Positions 26,066 through 33,815 of a stretch of DNA of 51,315 nucleotides are shown here, one piece after another (position 1 is the first letter of the stretch; each line of letters opens with the position of its first letter). Below the pieces are notes generated by a model. The model was not told where the DNA came from. It did no database searches and was given only the letters and a program-made list of their open reading frames with translations. The translations under genes and the position numbers were made by a program. This DNA comes from Armatimonadota bacterium (GTDB lineage Bacteria > Armatimonadota > UBA10988). The stretch spans positions 1 through 51,315 of the forward strand of contig JACRKZ010000105.1 of the NCBI GenBank assembly GCA_016235455.1, written 5' to 3'.

Positions 26066-27694
26066 ATGCGCCGACTTGCGATCTTGGTCGTCCCTCTGCT
26101 GGCCGCCGCTGCCCTGGCCCAGAAGCCGCTGCCTGCCTATGGCGGCACCTGGGGCGCCACGGTGAACGGCCAGACCGTGAGCCTGGACCTGACGGCTGAT
26201 GCGCAGGCGGCGGGCACCTACAACGGCAAGCTGTCGATCGGTGATGCCACCAGCGCCGTGCTCGCCTCGGTCGAGCCCGATACGGGCCAGCTCAACGGTG
26301 CGGTCATCCTGCAGAAGGCGCCCGACGGCAAGCCCACCGAGTTCCGCGACTACCTCAACTTCTGCGCTGAGCTCAACGGGCCGGGCCTGGTCCTGACGCT
26401 GTCGCTGCAGGCGGGGCCGCGGCAGTTCGAGATGAGCCGCGCGGGCGGCGCGCCGGCGCCTGGACCGGCGCCGGTGCCCACGGGTCAGGGCGGGCTGGCC
26501 GGCACGTTCCGCATGGAGCAGAACGGCACCGTCATCGAGTTGACCCTCAAGCCGGGCGCCGACAACCAGTGGAGCGGTACGCTCACGCTCGGTGGCCAGA
26601 CCACCGCGCTGGTCGGCCGGCTCGACCCAGCCAAGGGCACCATCCAAGGGGCCATCCAGCTCAATCCGACGCCGGCCGGCGCCGAGCCCAAGGAGTTTGA
26701 GAACTACATGTTCTTCGTGGTCGAGCCCAGCGGCGCCGGCGTCACGCTGTCGGTCAAGCTGCAGGCGGGTGAGCGGCAGTTCGCCATGAACCGCGTCGGG
26801 GTCGGCGCGCCCAACCCGCCCGCGCCGCCGCCCGCGGGCCAGCCCGGCTCACTGGCCGGCGACTACCACATGGAGCAGAACGGCCAGGTCATTGACGTCA
26901 GCCTCAAGCAGCAGCCTGACGGCAGCTACGCCGGCACGTTCACCCTCGCCGGCCAGACCACGGCGCTGGTCGGCAAGCTCGATGCGGCCAAGGGTGTGCT
27001 GCAGGGCGCCATCCAGCTCAATCCGACGCCGGCGGGCGCCGAGCCCAAGGAGTTCGAGAACTACCTCTTCTTCGTCGCCCAGCCCACGGCCGACGGCCTG
27101 CTCATCAGCGTCAAGCTCCAGGCCGGCGAACGGCAGTTCCCGCTGACGCGCCGGGGCGCCGCCCCGGCACCCGTGCCGGGCGGCGTCAAGCCGCCCGCGC
27201 CCGGCGGCGACCCCATCGGACTGGAGAACCTGCCACCGGCTGGCGGGACACCCGCGCCCGCGGGCAACCCCACGCCCGGCGGGGGCCTGACCGGCCTGTT
27301 CCGCAAGCCGGAGCCGCCCAAGCCAGCCGGCAGCGGGCTGGGCGGACTGTTCGGCAAGGCTCAACCCGCCTTCGTCGGCGAGTACCGGCACAACGCCGAC
27401 GGACAGAACGCCAGCCTGACCATCAAGGTTGACGATAAGAACAAGGGCCAGCTGAACGGCTCGGTGTCGATGGGCGGACAGACCCTCGACCTGGCCGGGG
27501 TGATCAACGACAAGGGCAACTTCGAGGGCGTCATCCAGTTGCGCAAGACCGCCGCCGGCGTGCAGCCCAAGGAGTACGAGGACTACGTCTGCTTCGTTGC
27601 CAAGCTCACCGCCGACGGCCTGACCTTCACGGTCAAGTTTGCCGATGGCGAGCAGCCGTTCGCCTTCCGACGCGAGGCCAAGGCTGGCGGCTAG
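26066..27694 (+). CDS. secreted four-repeat beta protein with Pro/Gly linkers
   Basis: 542 residues: signal peptide (LAILVVPLLAAAALA) then four copies of a roughly 100-residue beta-rich unit starting near residues 25, 144, 263 and 436. Shared marks are a G-x-[WFY] opening (GGTWG, AGTFRMEQNG, AGDYHMEQNG, VGEYRHNADG), GQTTALVG-like centre, LxGxIQLxxTPAGxEPKEFENYxFFV, and LQAGERQFxxxR at the end. Pro/Gly/Ala-rich linkers separate the units, the longest before unit 4. Units 2 and 3 are nearly identical even in DNA. Each unit resembles a small calycin-like barrel, but no family is recognised. Likely a surface or periplasmic binding protein. Confidence 0.85.
   Translation: MRRLAILVVPLLAAAALAQKPLPAYGGTWGATVNGQTVSLDLTADAQAAGTYNGKLSIGDATSAVLASVEPDTGQLNGAVILQKAPDGKPTEFRDYLNFCAELNGPGLVLTLSLQAGPRQFEMSRAGGAPAPGPAPVPTGQGGLAGTFRMEQNGTVIELTLKPGADNQWSGTLTLGGQTTALVGRLDPAKGTIQGAIQLNPTPAGAEPKEFENYMFFVVEPSGAGVTLSVKLQAGERQFAMNRVGVGAPNPPAPPPAGQPGSLAGDYHMEQNGQVIDVSLKQQPDGSYAGTFTLAGQTTALVGKLDAAKGVLQGAIQLNPTPAGAEPKEFENYLFFVAQPTADGLLISVKLQAGERQFPLTRRGAAPAPVPGGVKPPAPGGDPIGLENLPPAGGTPAPAGNPTPGGGLTGLFRKPEPPKPAGSGLGGLFGKAQPAFVGEYRHNADGQNASLTIKVDDKNKGQLNGSVSMGGQTLDLAGVINDKGNFEGVIQLRKTAAGVQPKEYEDYVCFVAKLTADGLTFTVKFADGEQPFAFRREAKAGG
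26651..26707 (+). repeat. 57-bp intragenic direct repeat, copy A
   Basis: Matches copy B (27008-27064) at 55 of 57 bases, exactly 357 bp (119 codons) apart, inside repeat unit 2 of the four-repeat protein. It encodes AIQLNPTPAGAEPKEFENY. Confidence 0.9.
27008..27064 (+). repeat. 57-bp intragenic direct repeat, copy B
   Basis: Second copy, inside repeat unit 3. Of the two differences from copy A, one at least is silent (ttt/ttc), suggesting recent duplication or gene conversion between units. Confidence 0.9.
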
Positions 27695-27822
27695 CGACAC
27701 TTGTTGCGCAAATGTGGTGACTCGGCGCGGTTTGCCGTCGCGCCGGGCTCTGCATGGTGCTATCCCAGGGTCAACGCGTCCGTTGATGGCTTGGCGGAGC
27801 GAACACATCAGGGAGATGAGCC

Positions 27823-28251
27823 ATGCGAAGACGTCTGATGTTGGTGCTGATCGGTAGTTTGGGTCTCGGGCTGATGGTGGGCTGTGGCGCAGGTTTCGTC
27901 GCCGCACTGCAGAGCCTCTACGGCTCTTGGTCCAACGGCGCCGGCTACATGTCTATCCATCAGCCTGGTGCGCAGCCTCGGCAGTCCGGTGACCAGTTGG
28001 AGATCTACTACCCGGCAGCGACGGGTCAGTCGGATTGGTACCTGGTCGGCTCGGCGGTGAAGTCGGGCAACACCTGGTCCGGCACGTTCGAAGTCATGAG
28101 CGGGCCGACCACGCGCCAGAGCGGCCCGCTGGTGGTGGGCAACAACGTCACGGTGCAGCTCAACCTGACGAGCAACACCGCACTGCATTCGACCATCAGC
28201 GCCACGGGCGCGACCAGTATCGTGGCCAACTGGACCAAGGTCGTCGACTGA
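27823..28251 (+). CDS. small lipoprotein, unknown (paralogue 1)
   Basis: 142 residues with a lipoprotein signal (LMLVLIGSLGLGLMVGC; predicted lipidated Cys21). The mature part is beta-rich: LYGSWSNGAG, LEIYYPAATGQSDWYLVGS, WSGTFEV, GPLVVGNNVTVQLNL, then an NWTKV end. It is paralogous to the gene at 28343 and, more distantly, may be related in style to the four-repeat protein upstream (W-S-G-T-F strand). AGGGAG precedes the ATG. No known family recognised. The 128-bp gap before it shows no convincing promoter. Confidence 0.78.
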   Translation: MRRRLMLVLIGSLGLGLMVGCGAGFVAALQSLYGSWSNGAGYMSIHQPGAQPRQSGDQLEIYYPAATGQSDWYLVGSAVKSGNTWSGTFEVMSGPTTRQSGPLVVGNNVTVQLNLTSNTALHSTISATGATSIVANWTKVVD

Positions 28252-28272
28252 CCTGGGTCGCGGATCACCTGA

Positions 28273-28311
28273 CGGCGCGACCGGCAAGCCACCGGCCGCG
28301 CCGTTGGTTTT
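28273..28311 (+). terminator. rho-independent terminator after lipoprotein gene 1
   Basis: A 12-bp stem with one mismatch (28273-28284 with 28292-28303), a 7-nt loop, and a T-rich tail TTGGTTTT (28304-28311). A TACAAT box just after it (28316-28321) might start transcription of the next gene. Confidence 0.6.
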
Positions 28312-28342
28312 GACGTACAATGCCACCGATGGAGGAGCGACT

Positions 28343-28786
28343 ATGTGGCGTCGTTGGAGCCTACTCGGAACGGTGGCGTGCGCGCTGGCGGGTGGATTGA
28401 TCGTGGGCGGCTGCGGTAGCGGCGAGACGGTCGTCCTCGGCCGGTTGCTGGGCAGCTGGCGCAACGGGTCGAGCCAGACGCTGACCATCGCGCGGGCCTC
28501 ATCGCAGCAGACGCGCGTCAGCGAGGGCCTGGTCATCACCTACCCGTCGGAGGTGGCCGGCACCAGCTACCTGCTCAACGGCACCCTAAGCCAGTCTGGC
28601 CATCGCTACAGTGGCGCGTTCCAGGTGGCCAGCGGCCCGTCGGTCCGCTCCCTGGGCCCGCTGGTGGTGGGCACCACGGTGACCGTCACCCTCAACTTGG
28701 ATGGCGACAGCCTCAACTCGTCGATCAGCCGCGCTGGCCTGACCGTCGAGTCGGACTGGACGCGCGTGGCTGCCGCGGCGCGGTGA
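28343..28786 (+). CDS. small lipoprotein, unknown (paralogue 2)
   Basis: 147 residues with a lipoprotein signal (CALAGGLIVGGC). It shares the fold marks of the gene at 27823 in the same order: LLGSWRNGSS, LVITYPSEVAGTSYLLNG, YSGAFQVASGP, GPLVVGTTVTVTLNLDGDSLNSSIS (by position), and a SDWTRV end. GGAGG (28331-28335) is 7 nt before ATG 28343, which fixes the start. The two genes are separated by a terminator and so may be expressed separately. Function unknown. Confidence 0.78.
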   Translation: MWRRWSLLGTVACALAGGLIVGGCGSGETVVLGRLLGSWRNGSSQTLTIARASSQQTRVSEGLVITYPSEVAGTSYLLNGTLSQSGHRYSGAFQVASGPSVRSLGPLVVGTTVTVTLNLDGDSLNSSISRAGLTVESDWTRVAAAAR

Positions 28787-28817
28787 GCGCGCCGACGACC
28801 ATGTGACCCAAACCACG

Positions 28818-28846
28818 AGAGGCCGGCCCCAGCGGGGCCGGCCTCT
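28818..28846. terminator. strong bidirectional terminator
   Basis: A perfect 13-bp GC-rich stem (28818-28830 with 28834-28846) with a 3-nt loop. It is followed by TCGTTTCC on the plus strand and, on the minus strand, by TGGTTTGG. It sits between the convergent lipoprotein gene and the efflux adaptor gene. Confidence 0.8.
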
Positions 28847-28875
28847 TCGTTTCCGATTGGTCTGGCGGGTGGCGC

Positions 28876-31020
28876 CTACTTCTTGGGCTTGTCGGCCTCG
28901 GCCTTGCCCGAAGTGGCCTTGCCGCCCGCGGGCGGGGCACCCTCGGTCTTGGCGGCGTCCATGATCTTCACGGTCTGTTCCTTGGTCACTTCGCCGGCGC
29001 CTTCGACGGCGATGGTGTCGCCCGGCAGCAGCGTGCCTTCGCTGACCTCGACCAGGCCCTCGCGCGTGCCGCCGATGACGACCTCGCAGGGGATGCCGCG
29101 GGTACCGTCGACCTTGACGACCCAGTTCTTGTCGTCGCGGCGGGTGATGGCGCCCACCGGCACGCGCAGCGTGCGCTTGTTGCGCTGCAGGACCACCGAG
29201 CCGCGGGCGAACATGCCCTCGCGCAGCCGGTTGCCCTCGTTGGGCACGCCCACCTTGACGGTGAACGAGCGGCTGCGCACGTCGGCGGCCGGCATGATCT
29301 CCAGCACGCGGCCGGAGTACTTCTTGTCCGGCTGCGCATCGACGCTGACGTCCACGGTGTCGCCGGGGCTGATGAAGCGGAGCTTCTCTTCAGGCACCAG
29401 CGCGTTGAAGTGCACGTAGTTGTCGGCCACCAGGCGGAACAGCTTGGATCCGGGGCTGACCACCGAGCCGACCTCGACGTTCTTCTCGGCGATGCCGCCG
29501 CCGATGGGCGCGACGATGGCGTGGTCGCGCAGGTTGACCCGCGCGATGGACAGCGCCGCCTCGGCGCCCAGCACCTGACCGCGCAATTGCGCGATGTCCT
29601 GGCGGGTGATGCTCGGCTGCACGCGACCGGCATTGGCGTTGCGCAGGCCCTGCTCGGCCTGAGCCACGGCCTCACCGGCGGCCTCGAGTTCCTTCTTGGC
29701 GATGTCGGTGGAGCCCAAGCCGGCCTCGGCCAGCCGGACCGCCTGCTTCGAGGCTTCCACGGCCTGCTCGGCCGAGGCCACATCGGCCTCGCTGATGGGC
29801 ACCTGGCCGCGCGCTACGCGGGCCGTCTCGGCCTGGGCGTTCGCCGCGCGCAGCGCCTGCTCGGCGCGGGTCACGTCTTCCTTGGCGTTCTTCAGGTCTT
29901 CGCGGCGCAATGCCAGGTTCTGGTCACGGCTGGTCTTGGCCTGGCTGAGCTGCTCGCGAGCCTGCTCCAACTGCGACTTGGCCACGGCGATCTGCTGCTG
30001 GCGCGGGCCTTCCTTGACCAGGCTGGCCTGGAGTTCGGCCTGCTTGGACTGCTCGCGTGCCGCATCGAGCCGCAACTGAGCGTTGTCCAGCGTCGACTTG
30101 GCCACGGCGCCGCCCTCAAACAGCATCTTGGCGCGGTTAAAGTCGGACTCGACCGTGCGCAGATTGGCGTGAGCCGCCGCGACGGCGCTGTCGGCCACGC
30201 CGCGTTCCTGCGTGCGGGCGCCATCCTCGAGGATGGCCAACTGGTTCTGCGCCTGGCTCACCGCCTGGGTGGTGGTGGTCACCGCGCTCTGCGTGCTGCT
30301 GTCGGTCAGGGCCAGGCTGGTCTCGGCCTGGGCGATGCGGTTGCGCGCCGCCGACAACGCCGCGGTGGCCTGCTGCACGCCAGCTTCAGCACCCTCGACA
30401 TCGCCTGAAGTCTTCTGCTTGGCGATGATCAGCGACTGCTGCGCCTGGAGCAGCCGATTCTCGGCGGTATGCAGGTTGGCCTTGGCCTGGGTCACGTCGA
30501 CGCCTTGATCGCCCGACTTGGTCTGGGAGATCTTGAGGCTCGACTCGGCCTGCGAGCGGCGCGCCTTGGCGGCGTTGAGCTGCGCGGTGGCCGTGCGGAC
30601 CGCGGCGTCCGACTGCGTCTCGACCAGCGAGACGGTCAGCATGGCCTTGTTCAGCATGGCCTTGGCCGAAACCACGGAGGCCGCGGCCTGCTGCACCTGG
30701 CCGCGCGCGGCGGCGGAGTCGAGTGCCACCAGCACGCGCCCCGACGGCACACGCTGGCCCTCGTCAGCGCCCAGCGACACCACACGACCGGCGATCTTGG
30801 AGGCGATCGTCACGTCGGTGCCGGCCACGATGCTGCCGGTCACCGCCAATGTCTCGTCACCCACCGCCTCGGTCACCCGGCCGGTGCGTACCGTGGCCAC
30901 ATCCGGCGTGGCCGCGGCGTCGGCGGCGGCCGTGGCCGGCGCCTTGGCGTGGCGCGCGCAGGCCGTCATGCCCATCGCCACCAAGCCGATACTCAGCCCT
31001 CGTATTGCCCAGCGCTTCAT
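28876..31020 (-). CDS. HlyD/RND-type periplasmic adaptor with very long coiled coil
   Basis: 714 residues, nearly twice the usual membrane fusion protein. A lipoprotein signal (GMTAC, Cys21) anchors it to the membrane. Order: lipoyl half-motif (ASKIAGRVVSLGADEGQRV, GRVLVALD) near 75-105, about 420 residues of Ala/Gln/Glu-rich heptad-like helices, the second lipoyl half (IVAPIGGGIAEKNVEVGSVV), then the beta-barrel (SPGDTVDVSVDAQPDK) and membrane-proximal domains, and a Lys/Gly-rich tail. The adaptor bridges an inner-membrane pump to the TolC-like protein encoded 8 bp upstream. No pump gene is adjacent. GAGGG five bases upstream supports ATG 31020. Confidence 0.9.
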   Translation of the reverse strand: MKRWAIRGLSIGLVAMGMTACARHAKAPATAAADAAATPDVATVRTGRVTEAVGDETLAVTGSIVAGTDVTIASKIAGRVVSLGADEGQRVPSGRVLVALDSAAARGQVQQAAASVVSAKAMLNKAMLTVSLVETQSDAAVRTATAQLNAAKARRSQAESSLKISQTKSGDQGVDVTQAKANLHTAENRLLQAQQSLIIAKQKTSGDVEGAEAGVQQATAALSAARNRIAQAETSLALTDSSTQSAVTTTTQAVSQAQNQLAILEDGARTQERGVADSAVAAAHANLRTVESDFNRAKMLFEGGAVAKSTLDNAQLRLDAAREQSKQAELQASLVKEGPRQQQIAVAKSQLEQAREQLSQAKTSRDQNLALRREDLKNAKEDVTRAEQALRAANAQAETARVARGQVPISEADVASAEQAVEASKQAVRLAEAGLGSTDIAKKELEAAGEAVAQAEQGLRNANAGRVQPSITRQDIAQLRGQVLGAEAALSIARVNLRDHAIVAPIGGGIAEKNVEVGSVVSPGSKLFRLVADNYVHFNALVPEEKLRFISPGDTVDVSVDAQPDKKYSGRVLEIMPAADVRSRSFTVKVGVPNEGNRLREGMFARGSVVLQRNKRTLRVPVGAITRRDDKNWVVKVDGTRGIPCEVVIGGTREGLVEVSEGTLLPGDTIAVEGAGEVTKEQTVKIMDAAKTEGAPPAGGKATSGKAEADKPKK

Positions 31021-31028
31021 CACAACCC

Positions 31029-32582
31029 TCACTTGCCGGCCGGCTGGCTCGCCTTGTCCAGCTTGTCGTAGTCTCGCGTCAACTCGCCCAGATCCTTGCC
31101 CGGTCGCTGCGGCAGCGCCGGCAGTGGCACTTTCACGCCGCCGGGCAGGTTCATCTCGTTGCCCTTCAGGTAGCCGCCGGTGACACCCAGCCAGCCTGCC
31201 TGCGCCAGGGCGTTGTCGAAGTAGGCGGTGACCAGGTTGGTCTCCGCCGACGACAGCGCACGGCGCGCGTCCAGCAGCTCCAGGTAGATGCCCTCACCCT
31301 CCTGGAACCGCAACTGCTCAATGCGCAGCGCCTCCGTGGCCGAGTCCACCTCGACCTTGGCCTGCTCCACGCGGTTGCGCGACTCGCCCATGGTCAGCAG
31401 CACCTTGCGCACGTCCAGTTCGATATCGCGCATCTGGCGCTCGAGCTTGTTGCGCTCGGAGTTGACCTGCGCCAGGTTCTTCATCACGCTGCCCTTGGTG
31501 TCGCCCCAGTCCCACACGTTGAGCGACAGCGCCAAGGCCACCTGCCAGTTGTCCGAGCTGCCAAACGTACCCGAGTTCATCGTGTGCGTGTAGTTGCTGC
31601 TCAGCGCGGCGCTGGGCCAGAAGCCCGCCCGCGCCGCACGGACCGCTTGCTCGTTGATGTGAATGACCGCCTGCTGCGTCTTGAGCTCGGGCCGCTGGCT
31701 CACGGCCAGCTTGAGGCTGTCCAGCAGGTCCGGCGGATCGAACAGCACGCGCGGCGCGGCCACGACGGCCAGCGGCTCGTTCACATGCCGGCCCATGAGC
31801 GACAGCAGCGTGGAACGCGACGTCTCGATGCCGTTGTCGGCCTGGAGTTGCGCCTGGCGTGCACCGGCCAGAGCCGACTGCGCGCGCAACACGTTGACCT
31901 TGGGCACCGCGCCGGCCTCGAAGCTGGCCGTGGCCACCTTGACCTGCTCGCTGGCCAGGTCGACCGTGCGGTCGGCCACGATCTTGAGTTCTTGAGCGCG
32001 CAGCAACTGCAGATAGGCCAGCACCGTGTTGCCCACCGTCAGGTTGATGGTCGACTCGTCGCGGTGGATGGCGGCCATTTCGCTCATCTTGGCGATGGCC
32101 ACATTGGCCTGCATGGCGCCCGCGGAGAAGATGACCCAGTTGCTGCCCACCTTGAAGGTGCGGAAGTTCGGCTTGGCCGTGGTGATCGTCGTGCCACCAC
32201 CCAGCGTCGCTTTGCTCTCCTTCTGGAAGACTTCGGTGTAGGTGAAGTCCACCGGCGGCAAGAGCGCGGCGCTCGCCTGCATCTTGGAGCCGCGCGCGGC
32301 ACGAATGGCGGCGCGCGACGCGGCGATATCCGGGCTGTTGACCAGCGCCTCCTCGATGCAATCGAGTACCGACATCGGCGCGCCTGGCGCCTTGGCCGGC
32401 AGGCCGTCGGCCGAGACCACCGGCGGCGCCGGCGTGGTCTGAGTCGGCTTGACTTCCACCGCTGTGCCTGGCTGTGGCGGACCCAGATTGGGCCCCGCCG
32501 CCAAAACGCCCGCGGCGAGCAGGCCGTTGAGCATCAACCCAGTCGTCCAACGGACAACGGGTTGCGCAGTCGTCAACCTCAT
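31029..32582 (-). CDS. TolC-family outer membrane efflux protein
   Basis: 517 residues with a signal peptide and a Pro-rich segment to about 65, then two outer-membrane-efflux repeats: SVLDCIEEALVNSPDIAASRAA opens the first, PELKTQQAVIHINEQAVRAARAGFWPSAALSSNYTH opens the second, with ELLDARRALSSAETNLV near the end. These form the trimeric barrel and tunnel. It is the first gene of a two-gene operon with the long adaptor. GAGGG is upstream of the ATG. Its presence implies a diderm envelope. Confidence 0.93.
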   Translation of the reverse strand: MRLTTAQPVVRWTTGLMLNGLLAAGVLAAGPNLGPPQPGTAVEVKPTQTTPAPPVVSADGLPAKAPGAPMSVLDCIEEALVNSPDIAASRAAIRAARGSKMQASAALLPPVDFTYTEVFQKESKATLGGGTTITTAKPNFRTFKVGSNWVIFSAGAMQANVAIAKMSEMAAIHRDESTINLTVGNTVLAYLQLLRAQELKIVADRTVDLASEQVKVATASFEAGAVPKVNVLRAQSALAGARQAQLQADNGIETSRSTLLSLMGRHVNEPLAVVAAPRVLFDPPDLLDSLKLAVSQRPELKTQQAVIHINEQAVRAARAGFWPSAALSSNYTHTMNSGTFGSSDNWQVALALSLNVWDWGDTKGSVMKNLAQVNSERNKLERQMRDIELDVRKVLLTMGESRNRVEQAKVEVDSATEALRIEQLRFQEGEGIYLELLDARRALSSAETNLVTAYFDNALAQAGWLGVTGGYLKGNEMNLPGGVKVPLPALPQRPGKDLGELTRDYDKLDKASQPAGK

Positions 32583-32708
32583 GGTCGTACTTCCCTCACA
32601 ATGACCCGACCAGCCATCCCCTAAAGGATGCCACCAGCGGCACTCGCTGCCAAGGCCGCAGACCCTCGGCGGCCCGGCGGATTCACCGCCACCGCCATTG
32701 TACCGCAG

Positions 32709-32737
32709 TTGGTGAATAAGCGCTTACTTACTATAGA
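32709..32737 (+). promoter_or_regulatory. promoter overlapping a LacI/GalR-type operator
   Basis: TTGGTG (32709-32714) and TATAGA (32732-32737) are 17 bp apart. Between them lies an 18-bp imperfect palindrome (32713-32730; 7 of 9 half-site positions paired) centred on TAAGCGCTTA, whose AAGCGCTT core is typical of LacI/GalR-family operators. The local sequence is AT-rich against a GC-rich background. It precedes the Tat isomerase gene at 32823, suggesting sugar-responsive repression; no LacI-type gene is in this window. Confidence 0.5.
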
Positions 32738-32822
32738 ACAATTCCGGCCGGGACGCCAGCGACGGGAGCAGGATGAGGGTGTCTGGCGTCCAATGGTGCG
32801 TCAAGTCGAGGAGTAGAAGAAC

Positions 32823-33713
32823 ATGAGCGATAGGCGAGCGTTCCTCAAGGGTGTTTCGGTGGCAGGTGCCGGCGTGGCCATGGCCTCGGCCGCGGGTGCG
32901 GCGACCAAAGTGGCTGTTCTGGACGGCACGCCCGCCGCGGCGCTGAAGATGTCGAGCCAGCAGGGCATCATCCCCGGCGGCAGCCTGCCCGAGAAGCTGG
33001 CCAAGATGGAGAAGTGGGGCTACGACGGCATCGAGCTGGATGCCGGCATCGTCGGCCGGGTCGAGGAGATCCAGAAGGCGCTGGCCAACTCCAAGCTGAA
33101 GGTGTCAGCCATCTGCGCGGCCGACGGCCCGTACATCGTCACCGACGAGGCGCAGCGCAAGCGCGCCATGGACAACGCCAAGCGCATCCTCGACGCTGCC
33201 GGCCAGCTCGGCTCGACCGGTGTGATCATGGTTCCGGCGTTCAACGGCGCCCAGGGGCAGTTGCTGGCCGGCGAGGCCCGCAAGCTCCTGATCGACATGC
33301 TCCGGGAGTTGGGCGCCCACGCCGTCCAGGCCAAGAGCCGCATGTTGCTCGAGCCGCTCAACCGCGGCGAGGCTTACTTCCTGCGCCAGTTGGGCGATGC
33401 CGCGAGCATCTGCCGCGACGTGGACAGCCCCGGCATTGGCCTGATGGGCGACTTCTACCACATGCGCATCGAAGAGAACAGCGACATGGGCGCGTTCATC
33501 TCCGCGGGCAAGTACCTGCACCATGTGCATCTGGCCAGTTGGCAGCGCAACCAGCCGGGCAGCGACCAGCGCAGCTTTGTGGACGGCTTCCGCGGCCTCA
33601 AGTGGATCGGCTACCAGGACTACTGCAGCCTGGAGTGCGGCATCAAGGGCGACCGCGAGGTCGAGCTGCCCAAGATCGTCACCTTCCTGCGCGGCCAGTG
33701 GGAAGAGGCCTAA
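32823..33713 (+). CDS. Tat-exported TIM-barrel sugar isomerase/epimerase-like protein
   Basis: 296 residues with a twin-arginine signal (DRRAFLKG at 3-10 and a hydrophobic stretch to about 27). The TIM barrel keeps the metal ligands of the hydroxypyruvate isomerase/epimerase superfamily: Glu177 (LLEPLNRGE), Asp210 (GDFYHM), His234 (HHVHLAS) and Glu271 (SLECGI). It is the third such gene in the window but is not closely alike in sequence to the others. GAGGAG precedes the ATG. A LacI-type operator candidate lies about 95 bp upstream. Substrate unknown. Confidence 0.87.
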   Translation: MSDRRAFLKGVSVAGAGVAMASAAGAATKVAVLDGTPAAALKMSSQQGIIPGGSLPEKLAKMEKWGYDGIELDAGIVGRVEEIQKALANSKLKVSAICAADGPYIVTDEAQRKRAMDNAKRILDAAGQLGSTGVIMVPAFNGAQGQLLAGEARKLLIDMLRELGAHAVQAKSRMLLEPLNRGEAYFLRQLGDAASICRDVDSPGIGLMGDFYHMRIEENSDMGAFISAGKYLHHVHLASWQRNQPGSDQRSFVDGFRGLKWIGYQDYCSLECGIKGDREVELPKIVTFLRGQWEEA

Positions 33714-33727
33714 GCACGCGGATCAAG

Positions 33728-33803
33728 CGTCGGGGCGGGTCTCCGTGCCTGCCCAGCTCGGGGTCTACCCCAGGCTGGGCGGGCACAGCGGCCCGCCCCG
33801 ACG
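33728..33803. terminator. long nested hairpin between convergent genes
   Basis: Outer arms 33728-33741 and 33790-33803 pair over 14 positions (13 Watson-Crick plus one G-T). Inside, GTGCCTGCCCAG (33745-33756) pairs with CTGGGCGGGCAC (33774-33785), and GGGG-TCTA-CCCC forms the tip. TTGTTTC follows on the plus strand. It can end both converging transcripts, and its extent resembles dispersed intergenic palindromes. Confidence 0.7.
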
Positions 33804-33815
33804 TTGTTTCTGGGT

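Noticed and set aside
30723..32624. 633-codon plus-strand frame opposite the adaptor/TolC genes
   Set aside because: Low-complexity His/Arg/Gln-rich translation, no homology, fully explained by the efflux genes.
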